From Chondrosia reniformis (taxonomy: Eukaryota; Porifera; Demospongiae; Chondrillida; Chondrillidae), in the NCBI GenBank assembly GCA_947172415.1, contig OX359202.1, positions 2,702,001 through 2,766,000 of the forward strand: a DNA stretch of 64,000 bases, read 5' to 3'. Position 1 is the first letter of the stretch. Every line of letters starts with the position of its first letter. The notes beneath the pieces are model-generated. The model did not search any database and was not told the DNA's origin. It saw only the letters and a list, made by a program, of their open reading frames with translations. Positions 46,108 to 56,021 of this stretch are shown here, piece by piece. The position numbers and the translations under genes were made by a program.

Positions 46108-47781
46108 ATGGCTCTATTGCAATACCTGCAGCGCAAGGACGGTTTACCGGACCCAAAGGGCTCACTTTTGTCCGAAGTACCAGCAGCAACAATCGCTCGT
46201 GCGAATCAGGAAGTGCAGGCAGCGTCGGAGATGGATACGCAGGTAAGTGAGGGAAGGAAACGTGGCACATACCATCACTACAGCCCCGGAGATTGGGCCA
46301 CCATTGGGAGGTATGCTTCACAACACGGTGTGGCTGCAGCAGCAAGGCTCTTTTCGAAGAAGATGAAGAGAACTGTACGCGAAACTACCGTAAGATCGAT
46401 CAAGGCTGCGTACGTGGAAGAGGTGCAACAGAAGAGAGGTGGTCCTGGTGCCGGAGACATAACTGTACTACCTTTACAAAAGCGTGGTAGACCAGTTTTG
46501 CTTTTCTCTAGTGTTGACATAATGGTTCAAAAGTATCTGAAGAAGGTGAGAGATGAAGGAGGAGTCGTGTCTGCTAGAATTGCAATGGCAGCTGCAAGGG
46601 ACATTTTGTTGAGTTGTGATAAAACAAAACTGGTGGAATTTGGTGGACATGTGCAGCTCAACATACACTGGGCCTATGAGCTATTAAAGCGTATGAAGTT
46701 TGTCCAGAGAAAGGCAACCACTGCCAAAAGCACACATGCTCCAGTGGATTTTGCAACACTGAAGAAGTCGTTCCTTGCTGATGTGGTTGCTACTGTCACA
46801 ATGGAGGAAATCCCTGCAGAACTTATTTTGAATTGGTACCAAACAGGTATTAAGATTGTACCATCCTCTGCATGGACAATGGAACAAAAGGGCGCAAACC
46901 GAGTAGAGATGGTTGGCGTCAATGACAAATGTCAGATCACAGCCATTTTTTGTTGTGCTCTTTCAGGTGATTTCCTTCCAGTGCAGTTAGTTTACAAGGG
47001 GAAGACGTCACGGTGCCACCCTCACTTTGAGTTCCCCTCCGGATGGCACATTGCTCACCCACCAAAGCATTGGTCAACTGAGCAGACCATGCTGCAGTAT
47101 ATTGAGCACATTATTCTGCCTTATGTGAAGCAGGTGCGTGAAAGACTGCACCTGGGTGATGATAAACCAGCGGTCGCAATCATTGATAATTTCAAGGGGC
47201 AGATCACAGAAGCTGTCACCAGCCTTCTTGAGACCAACAATGTCCATGTCTGCTTGCTACCACCCAACACCACTGATCTTCTTCAGCCCATGGATATTGC
47301 GGTCAATAAACCAGCAAAGGACTTCCTGCGCAAAGAGTTCCAGCAGTGGTACTCGGAGCATGTAATGAAGCAGCTGGAAGGGCAGGACATCACTGATATT
47401 GAGCAAGCAAAGCTTCAGCCTATTGACCTGGGCTTGCCAGCCCTAAAGGAGATTGGAGCTAAATGGCTGGTGGACATGGCAAGCTACATCAGTGATAACC
47501 CCCAGTTCATAGTCAATGGGTTTATACGTGCAGGAATTACAGGAGCTTTGGATGCCCACTACAATGTAGACCAGCCTAATGAAGGGACTGGTGACAATGA
47601 TGAGACAGAAGAGGAAGAGACAGATGATGAAGAGGCAGTGATTAATTTAATTTCAGAAGAGGAAGAGATTGATGATGAAGATGAGCACGAGTCAGATGAG
47701 GAAGACAATGTTTATGAAGATGATCATGGGGGAGTGGTTGAGTTAGAGTCAGAAAAAGAGAGTGACTGTGAAAAAGATTAG
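46108..47781 (+). CDS. pogo-like DDE transposase with a substituted catalytic Asp
   Basis: 557 residues from the ATG at 46108 (context AAAAATGG). The frame is open 17 codons further up to another ATG at 46057. An N-terminal helix-turn-helix region (YSPGDWATIGRYASQHGVAA) is followed by a CENP-B-like second HTH region (HWAYELLKRMKFVQRKATTA). The DDE core then runs ILNWYQTGIKIVPSSAWTM, AVAIIDNFKGQ (Asp 360) and LLPPNTTDLLQPMD (Asp 390), the last two about 30 apart as in pogo. The first site has Tyr 244 where the family has Asp (NWDQTG), so the enzyme is probably inactive. The C-terminal 60 residues are strongly acidic. There are no stops or shifts. Confidence 0.9.
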   Translation: MALLQYLQRKDGLPDPKGSLLSEVPAATIARANQEVQAASEMDTQVSEGRKRGTYHHYSPGDWATIGRYASQHGVAAAARLFSKKMKRTVRETTVRSIKAAYVEEVQQKRGGPGAGDITVLPLQKRGRPVLLFSSVDIMVQKYLKKVRDEGGVVSARIAMAAARDILLSCDKTKLVEFGGHVQLNIHWAYELLKRMKFVQRKATTAKSTHAPVDFATLKKSFLADVVATVTMEEIPAELILNWYQTGIKIVPSSAWTMEQKGANRVEMVGVNDKCQITAIFCCALSGDFLPVQLVYKGKTSRCHPHFEFPSGWHIAHPPKHWSTEQTMLQYIEHIILPYVKQVRERLHLGDDKPAVAIIDNFKGQITEAVTSLLETNNVHVCLLPPNTTDLLQPMDIAVNKPAKDFLRKEFQQWYSEHVMKQLEGQDITDIEQAKLQPIDLGLPALKEIGAKWLVDMASYISDNPQFIVNGFIRAGITGALDAHYNVDQPNEGTGDNDETEEEETDDEEAVINLISEEEEIDDEDEHESDEEDNVYEDDHGGVVELESEKESDCEKD

Positions 47782-47975
47782 TGACTGGCAACTTCTAGAC
47801 ATAGCTACCATGGACTTAAATTCACTTAGTTACTGATGTATAATGCACTTTTAATTTTCTCTAGCACAACATGAAACACTCTCCATCATGACAGATCTAG
47901 AATTAAGTGTGAGTAAATTCAAATAGAACACAGACAACAGTGTGCATGCATGTGCATGGTTTAATAGGTTGTAAG

Positions 47976-48313
47976 CTATTTCAATAACTGCTTGAGTTTC
48001 TTCACTTCTTTAGACTTAGCTGTAAACTTCACTAAACACGGAATCTCGAAGCCTCCTTGAGGTAGATCGAAGGAATACCGTCGTCTTCCAGTGACAGTAC
48101 ACTGAATACTTCCTCCTTGCCTCAGAAAGAGTGAACAAACTTCTTTGGCAAGTGTCTGATCACCGTCACGTCTTTCTTCTCCGCCAAAGCGTACCTGTCC
48201 TTAGCGTTTCCTGGTTCTCTTTCACAGTCAAGCACTTCCCCAACAGCCGCAACCCATATGTCGCGATACACGTGAAAGCCGCGAACACAGAGATCCCTTT
48301 CGTAATCCTCCAT
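47976..48313 (-). pseudogene. HIRAN-like accessory gene of the pogo element, one frameshift
   Basis: Start MEDYERDLCVRGFHVYRDIW, then VGEVLDCEREPGNAKDRYAL and VIRHLPKKFVHS. The REP-N-x2-D-x2-A and (G/R)HLP pattern matches the HIRAN fold, known from helicase-like proteins that bind DNA ends. The frame meets TGA near 48122. Reading continues in another frame with LFLRQGGSIQCTVTGRRRYS, then LPQGGFEIPCLV and a Lys-rich end, stopping at TAG 47976-47978. A single small indel near 48130 explains this. The intact protein would be about 112 residues. Its role in transposition is unknown to me, and it is placed tail to tail with the transposase. Confidence 0.65.
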
Positions 48314-48434
48314 TTCTTAACATAATTACGTAACGTGAATAAATTTTCCTGGTAGTATATTTTCGTGGTAGCCCCCAGACCACGAAAATATTTGAACACG
48401 AAAAATTTTTCCACGAAAATTTCCCGAACTACGG

Positions 48435-51400
48435 TAGTTGTATGTACTATTTATAATTACTAAGTATATGTGTATGTACTAGTTGTATGTAGTAGGTGTA
48501 TGTACTAGTTATATGTCCTAGTCAGTTTGTGCTAGTTGTATGTTCTAGGTGATTGTACTAGTTGTGTGTACTAGTTGTATGTACTATTTGTGTGTACTGT
48601 TAGGATGTACTAGTTGTATGCACTAGTTTTATGAAGTAGTTCTATTTTTATTTACTAGGTGTAGGTACTAGTTATATGTAGCAGATGTTTGTACTATTTG
48701 TATCTACTATTTGTATGTACTATGTGTATGTACTATTTATAAGTACCAGTTATATGAATGTAGTAGTTATATTTGTGAACTAGTTATATTATACTAGTTG
48801 TATGCACTAGCTGTATGTACAAGTTGTGTGTACTATTTATAATTACAAGGTATATGTTTATTTACTAGTTATATGTAGTTGGTGTATGTACCAGTTATAT
48901 ATCCTAGTTGTTTGTCCTAGTTGTATATACTAGTTGCATGTACTGGTTATATGTACTAGTTAATAGTTGTGTGAACTAGTTGTACGACCTAATTGTAATT
49001 ACTAGTTGTATGAACTAGTTGTTTGTATATAATAGTTGTATGAACTAGTTAAATGTGCTGGTGATATATACTATATGGATGCACTATTCATATGTACTAG
49101 TTATATATTTTTATACTAATTATATGTAGAAGGTGTGTACTAGTTATAGGTCCTAGTTTTTTGTACTCGTTCTATGTACTAGTAGTTGATTGAACTACTT
49201 GTGTGTACTATGTTTATGTACTATTTATACGTACTAGTTATATTTTTCTGTATTAGTTATATGTGGCAGATTGTGTATTAGTTATATGTACTAATTGCAA
49301 GTACTAGTTGTATGTACTAGTTGTATGGACTAGTTATATGTATATAATAATTGTATTTACTAGCTATGTACTGGTTGTATGTTCTAGTTGTATGTACCAG
49401 TTGTATGTACAAGTGGTAGGTTCTTGTACTAGTTATACTAGGTGCTAGGAAGGTACTAGTTGTATGTACTAGTTGTATGTACTATTTAAAATTATTAGGT
49501 GAAAGTGTATAAACTAGTTATATTTAGTATGTGTATGTACTATTTATATGTCCTAGTTGTTTTTCCTAGTTGTGTGTAGTAGTTATGTACTAGTTGAATA
49601 TACAAGTTGTACGTTCTAGTATTATGTACTCATTCTCTGAGCTAGTTGTACAAACTAGTTTTTAGTTGTATGTACTAGTTGTATGTGCTAGTTTTATATA
49701 CTAGTTGTATGTACTAGTTGTATGCACTATTTATAATTACAAGGTATATGTATTTACAAGTTATTTGTAGTAGGTGTATGTCCTAGCTGTTTGTCGTGGT
49801 TGTGTAGACTAGTTCAACGTACTAGTTGTATGTACTAATTGTTTGTACTAGTTGTGGGTCCTATTTGGTATGTATTAGTTGTATGTACTAGTCGCATGGA
49901 CTAGTTTTATGTACTAGACCTACTTATATTTAGTAGTTGTAGGTACTAGCTGTATGTAAAAGTTGTATGTAATAGTTGTATGTACTAAATGTTTGTTCTA
50001 TTTGTATGTACTAGTTGTATGTACCAGTTATATACAAGTTGTACGTTCTAGTATTATGTACTCGTTCTATGAACTAGTTATATGTACTAGTTTATAGTTG
50101 TATGTATTAGTTGTATGTAGTTATTGTATGAACTATTTGTATGTACTATTTATATGTGCCAGTTATATGTGTATTTACTGGTTATATGTTAGTGTACTAG
50201 TTATATGTACTAGTTGTGTGCACTAGCTGTATGTACTAGTTGCATGTACTATTCATTATTACTAGGTATATGTGTATTTATTAGTTATATGTAGTAGATG
50301 TATGTACTAGTTATACACCCTAGTTCTTTGTCCTAGTTGTATGTACTAGTTGGACGTACTCAATACTATTTGTATGTACTAGTGGAATGTAGTAGTTATT
50401 TGTACTAGTTGAATGTATAAGAAGTGGGTAATTGTTGTATGTACTAGTTATATGTACTGGTTTTATGTACTAGTTGTATGTACTAGTTGTGTGTACTAGT
50501 TGTACATACTATTGCCTAATTGTATGTACTAGTTGTATGCACTAGATGTTTGAACTAATTTTAGGTTCTAGTACAAGTTATACTAGGAATGAACTAGTTC
50601 TATTAACTACTTGTTTGTTTGTGTGAACTAGTTTTCTGTACTAGTTGTATGTACTATATTTATGTACTAATTATATGTGTATGTACTAGTCATATGTACT
50701 AGTTATATGTACTAGTTGTATGTACCAGTTTTGTGTAATTGTTGTATGTACTAGTTGTATGTACTACTTATATGTAGTCGTTACATTTGTATGTACTGGG
50801 AGTATGTACTAGTTGTTTGTACTAGCTATATATACTAGTTGTACGTACTATTTATATGTACTATATATATGTGTATGTACTAGGTATATGTACTACTTCT
50901 ATGTACTAGTCACATGTACTAGTTATATGTACTAGTTACTAGTTGTATGAACTAGTTGTACCTATTAATTTTATGTACTAGTTGCATGTACTACTTGTAT
51001 GTTTATACCAGTTGTATGTACTAGTTATATGTACTAATTTTATATATATACTAATTGTATCTACTAGTTTCTAGTTGTATTTACTATGTTTATGTGCTAG
51101 TTGTATGTACTATTGAACTATAGTTATATTTTTATGTAATAGTTATATGTAGTAGATGTTTGTACTAGTTATATGTACTAGTTGAAAGTACTAGTTGTAT
51201 GTACTAGTTGTATGAACTAGAACTAGCTTAATTTACTAGTTTTAGGTACTAGTTGTATGTGTTAGATGTATGTAATAGTTGCATGTGCTAATTGTGTGTA
51301 CAAGTTCTGTATACTAGTTGTATATATATACTAGTTGTTTGTATTAGCTATGTACTAGTTGTATGTTCTAGTTGTATGTACTAGATACTAGTTGTATGTA

Positions 51401-51516
51401 CTCTTTGTATGTATATCCTAGTTTTATGTACTAGTAAAATGTACTAGTGTTATATTTATACTAGTTGTATGGACTAGTTTCTATTTGTGTGAACTAGTTT
51501 TATGTACCCGTTCTAT
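48435..51516 (+). repeat. 13-bp satellite, plus orientation
   Basis: CTAGTTGTATGTA array with higher-order relatives of the 22.5-25 kb units (marker GCATGTACTGGTTATATG near 48930). It ends in a strand switch at about 51517. Confidence 0.95.
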
Positions 51517-52940
51517 GTACTAACAACTAGGACATATAACTAGTACATACACCTACTACATACAACTAGTACATACACATATACCTAGTAATTATAAATA
51601 GTACATGCAACAAGTTCACACAACTAGTAACTAGTACATATAACTAGTACATGCGAATATTACATACAACTAGTACATACAACTAGTACATACAATAACT
51701 TCATGAAACAAGTATATAGCTAGCACAAACAACTAGTGCATACATCTTGTACACACAACAGGCTCATTTCTAGTACATACAATAAGTAGATACAATTAGT
51801 ACATCCAACCAGAACATACAGCTAGTGCATACAAATAGTACATATACCTAGTATATAAACATATAAATAGTACATATAAATAGTACATATAACTAGTACA
51901 ATTACACAGAATGGGTACATACTACTGGTACATACAATTAGTATCTAGTGCATACAACTAGCCCCTCCCTAGTACCTAATATAACTAGGACTTGGACCTA
52001 CAACTAGTACATACAACTAGTACATACAATTAGTACAAAAACTAGTTCAAACAAACAAACAAGCAGTATATAGAACGAGTTCCTTCCTAGTTCCTAGTAT
52101 AACTTGTACCAGAACCTACAACTAGTTCAAAAAACTAGTACATACAACTAGTACATACAACTAATACAAAGCTAGTACATACAACTAGTATAAACATACA
52201 ACTAGTACACAGAACGTGTACATACAATTAGGACATACAACTAGTACTTTCAACTAGTACATATAACAAGTACACACACCTACTACATATAACTAATACC
52301 TAAACATATAACTAGTATATATGAATAGTACATACACATACTGCACACAACTAAAAACTAGTACATACAACTAGTGTATATATACAACTAGTACATACAA
52401 CTAGTACATACAAGGTACAACAAGATCATAAATTTGTAAATAGTAAATATAATTAGTGCATGTGACTAGTACATACAACTAGTACATACAATTAGAATCT
52501 AGTACATACAACTGGCACCTCCCTAGTACCTAGGACTTGAACCTAAAACTAGTACATACAATTAGTACATACAATTAGTAGATAAAACTAGTTCAAGCAA
52601 AGAAACAAGTAGTATAGAGAACGCGTTCCTTCCTAGTTCCTAGTATAACTTGTACCAGAACCTACAACTAGTTCAATACACTAATACATACAACTAGTAC
52701 ATACAACTAGGTACATACAACCAGTATCAACATACAACTAGTACACAGAACGTGTGCATACAATTAGGACAAACAACTAGTACTTTCAACTAGTACATAT
52801 AACAAGTACACACACCTACTACATATAACAAATACACACACCTACTACATATACCTAGTATATATGAATAGTACATACAACTAGAAACTAGTACATACAA
52901 ATAGTATATATATAAAACTAGTACATTTAACCAGTATATG
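51517..52940 (-). repeat. 13-bp satellite, minus orientation
   Basis: TACATACAACTAG array of 1.4 kb between two strand switches. Two internal blocks, about 52010-52300 and 52530-52830, share a variant order with TTCCTTCCTAGTTCCTAGTA and ACACAGAACGTGT. Confidence 0.95.
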
Positions 52941-53037
52941 AAAAATCTAAGATACCATTTTCCTACATGCTATATGCCTATTCTGTAAAAAGAGCCTATA
53001 GGGGAACTAAACCTAAAGAGAGCTTTAGATGAAGATA
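52941..53037. mobile_element. 97-bp MITE at a satellite strand switch
   Basis: Starts AAAAATCTAAGATACCATTT and is about 90 percent alike the copy at 59327-59417. CAGTATATG is repeated directly on both sides (52932-52940 and 53038-53046), so it is a real insertion with an 8-9-bp target duplication, as in hAT-type elements. There are no genes. Confidence 0.75.
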
Positions 53038-53891
53038 CAGTATATGTAGTATATGTACTATTTATAATTACTAGGTATATGTTGATTTACTAGTTATATG
53101 TAGTTGGTGTATGTACTAGATGTATATCCTAGTTTTTTGTCCTAGTTGTATGGACTAGTTGAATGTACTAATTGTGAATACTAGTTGAATGAACTAGTTG
53201 TATGTATATACTAGGTGTATGTACTAGTTGCATGTACTGGTTATATATATGTACTAGTTAATAGTTGTGTGAACTACTTGTACGACCTAATTGTAAATAC
53301 TAGTTGTAGGAACTAGTTGTTTGTATATAATAGTTGTATGAACTAGTTAAAAGTAATACCTTTATGTATATATTAGTTGTATGTACTAGTTTCTAGTTGT
53401 ATATACTAGTTTCTAGTTGCATGTACTAGTTTTATGTACTAGTTATATATACTATATGGATGCACTATTCATATGTACTAGTTATATATTTATATACTAA
53501 TTATATGTAGTAGGTGGTTACAAGTTATATATAGGTCCTAGTTTTATGTACTCGTTCTATGTACTAGTAGTTGTTTGAACTACTTGTATGTACTATGTTT
53601 ATGTACTATTTATACGTACTAGTTATATTTTTATGTATTAGTTATATGTGGTAGATATGTGTACTAGTTATATGTACTAATTGCAAGTACTAGTTGTATG
53701 TACTAGTTGTATGGACTAGTCCTAGTTATATTTACTAGTTTTAGATACTAGTTGTATGTACTAGTTGTATGTACTAGTTGTATGTACAAATGGTAGCTTC
53801 TTTAACTAGTTATACTAGGTGCTAAGAAGGTACTAGTTGTATGTAGAAGATACTACTTTTATGTACTACTTTTATGTACTAGTTGTATGTA
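53038..53891 (+). repeat. 13-bp satellite, plus orientation
   Basis: CTAGTTGTATGTA array. The GCATGTACTGGTTATATA marker near 53227 places it in the same higher-order family as 22.5-25 kb. Confidence 0.95.
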
Positions 53892-53950
53892 TCTTTGTGA
53901 TGGTACATCCTTCGACTTTTGAGCGTTTAAAAACGCAGTTGTTTTTTTTT

Positions 53951-54019
53951 CCAATTCTTGGTCTAACGTTTCGACCCTGGGGGTCTTCCTCAGTGACTGA
54001 TGGTTGAGTGGAAGAATTG
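53951..54019 (-). ncRNA. Hammerhead-like motif, left PLE end
   Basis: Same core as in the other PLE copies (CTGAGGA, GACCC/GGGTC stem, GAAACGTT). Stem II is perfect here, but the pair next to the cleavage position is A-A, so stem I is weakened. CAATTCTT and AAGAATTG pair outside. Confidence 0.5.
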
Positions 54020-54026
54020 CCTCTAC

Positions 54027-54500
54027 TTATAGAGGATTTTTCCGGCCATTTTCACTTCCTGTCATGTGACCCTCAGCAGAATGAGAAAAACAGGAAGTAT
54101 GAATATTAAATCGTCTCCAGGCTTGATGTAACACAATGCCTTGATCTAAATTCATTCTCTCCTGACTCTTCTGGATCCTGATGGCTTCTTTGACCCTTCT
54201 CCTTTGCCAGTAGGTTTCCCTGTCTGTAATCTTGGCCTTGTCCCAAGCAATTGAGTGGCCAGTCTTGAGGGAGTGAACAGCTATACCGTTGTTCACATCC
54301 CCCATCCTGACTGCTCGCTTGTGTTCTGCCAATCTCACTTTCAGGGTCCTTCCAGTTTCACCAATGTAGACTGCAGAACACTCAGAGCAAGGAATTAGGT
54401 AAACTACACCCTTGATATCCATAGGTGGTTGTGGCTGTTTTGGGTTGGATAAAACGGTTCTCAGTGATCTCTGCTTGGATAAAATGGTCTGGATACCCAC
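54027..54500 (-). pseudogene. PLE GIY-YIG endonuclease fragment, left half
   Basis: 157 codons beginning MGIQTILSKQRSLRTVLSN, with GVVYLIPCSECSAVYIGETG and LKVRLAEHKRAV. It is nearly identical to the C terminus of the plus-strand ORF at 54547-55848. The RT part is absent because the sequence turns into the opposite-strand copy at about 54500. The frame itself is undamaged. Confidence 0.85.
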
Positions 54501-54546
54501 TCACTCTGTGCGAAATTCTCATGACTTTGTCAAGAAGATCAGGTGA

Positions 54547-55848
54547 ATGGATGTGAACACCGAAGATAAGTTGATCAGTTTCCATGTAAAGAGCCTATTT
54601 ACCAAAGTACCCATTGATCTATCTCTACAGATCATCAGGAGACGACTTGCGCAGGACCCTAACTTGGAGCAACGGACACCCTTGGATGTATCCACCATTG
54701 CGGATCTTACAGAACTCTGTCTCAGGACAACGTACTTCCTGTACAGTGATGAGTTCTTTGAGCAGAAGGAAGGGGCAGCCATGGGATCTCCTCTCTCCCC
54801 GGTGGTAGCGAACATCTTCATGGAGGAATTCGAAATAGAAGCTCTTCGTGCTGATGTGATAAGGCCTAAGTTGTGGTTGAGATATGTGGATGACACATTT
54901 GTCATCTGGAATCATGGTGACGAGCAGCTGGAGGACTTCTTGAGTTTCCTCAATGGAAGACATCGCAACATCGAATTTACCATGCAGAAGGAGACCAATG
55001 GTTCCTTACCCTTCCTGGATGTGCAAGTAAAGAAGTGCATGGGAAGTTTGGACACATTTGTGTATAGGAAACCAACACACACAGACAGGTACCTTCACTT
55101 TACCTCTCTTCACCACCCTAGGGTAAAAACTGGTATCGCACTGTGTCTCAAAGACAGAGCCGAAAAGATTTGTGAACCAAACTCCAGTAGCTTGGAAAAA
55201 GAAAAGGAGCACCTGGAAGGAGTACTTCAAGCTAATGGATACCCTAAATGGGAGGCTCACAGACTGCTCAACAGGAGAAGGCAGACTAAGGGGAGTGAGG
55301 ATGAGTGTAAACACAAACTCTTTATTCCATATCTAAAGGGACTCAGTGAGATGATCGATAAAAGCTGTAGAAAAATGGGTATCCAGACCATTTTCTCCAA
55401 GCAGAGATCACTGAGAACCGTTTTATCCAACCCAAAACAGCCACAACCACCTATGGATATCAAGGGTGTAGTTTACCTAATTCCTTGCTCTGAGTGTTCT
55501 GCAGTCTACATTGGTGAAACTGGAAGGACCCTGAAAGTGAGGTTGGCAGAACACAAGCGAGCAGTCAGGATGGGGGATGTGAACAACGGTATAGCTGTTC
55601 ACTCCCTCAAGACTGGCCACTCAATTGCTTGGGACAAGGCCAAGATTACAGACAGGGAAACCTACTGGCAAAGGAGAAGGGTCAAAGAAGCCATCAGGAT
55701 CCAGAAGAGTCAGGTGAGAATGAATTTAGATCAAGGCATTGTGTTACATCAAGCCTGGAGACGATTTAATATTCATACTTCCTGTTTTTCTCATTCTGCT
55801 GAGGGTCACATGACAGGAAGTGAAAATGGCCGGAAAAATCCTCTATAA
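54547..55848 (+). pseudogene. PLE RT plus GIY-YIG protein, 5'-truncated, motif A changed
   Basis: The longest PLE frame in the window, 433 codons with no stop. It begins within the RT domain at MDVNTEDKLISFHVKSLFTK, then AAMGSPLSPVVANIFMEEFE, WLRYVDDTFVIW, SLPFLDVQVKK, a basic linker, and GVVYLIPCSECSAVYIGETG with the rest of the GIY-YIG nuclease. The motif A Asp, present as SFDVKS in the 26-kb copy, is His here (CAT for GAT), which should abolish polymerisation. The RT finger part is missing upstream, so the first ATG is not the native start. The linker that is cut by TGA at 26610 in the other copy is intact (KGLSEM). Confidence 0.85.
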
Positions 55849-55855
55849 GTAGAGG

Positions 55856-55924
55856 CAATTCTTCCACTCAACCATCAGTCACTGAGGAAGACCCCCAGGG
55901 TCGAAACGTTAGACCAAGAATTGG
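55856..55924 (+). ncRNA. Hammerhead-like motif, right PLE end
   Basis: Plus-strand copy of the motif: CAATTCTT, then CTGAGGA, a GACCC/GGGTC stem with a CCA loop, GAAACGTT and AAGAATTG. The same extra A and loopless ACGT stem III are present as in the other copies. Confidence 0.5.
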
Positions 55925-56021
55925 AAAAAAACCAACTGCGTTTATAAACACTCAAAAGTCGAAGGATGTACCATCCCAAAGATAAGTTCGACGCAGTTAT
56001 AAGGAATCCTTATTCTATTAT

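Larger units (their letters stand above)
45959..48434 (+). mobile_element. pogo-type (Tc1/mariner) transposon with two convergent genes
   Basis: The 2476-bp element has TA on each side (45957-45958 and 48435-48436). Its terminal inverted repeats of about 24 bp read CCGTAATTTGGGAAATTTTC at left and CCGTAGTTCGGGAAATTTTC at right. Just inside each end is a hairpin built from TATTTTCGTGGT and its inverse (45984-46025 and 48357-48391). A pogo-like transposase lies on plus, and a HIRAN-like gene on minus converges on it with 194 bp between the stops. Confidence 0.9.
53892..56021. mobile_element. Head-to-head Penelope-like element pair
   Basis: A minus-oriented 3' part of the PLE (53892 to about 54500) abuts a plus-oriented, 5'-truncated PLE (about 54503 to 56021). 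Both outer ends are therefore 3' ends in inverted orientation. AGTTGTATGTA flanks both sides (53881-53891 and 56022-56032), but it equals the satellite consensus, so the duplication is only suggestive. The two halves share differences from the 26-kb copy (for example SENGRKNPL in place of SGNGGKNPL), so they likely arose in one event from one source. Confidence 0.85.

Noticed and set aside
48131..48325. Plus-strand 64-codon ORF
   Set aside because: Antisense to the HIRAN-like gene, which has recognisable motifs.
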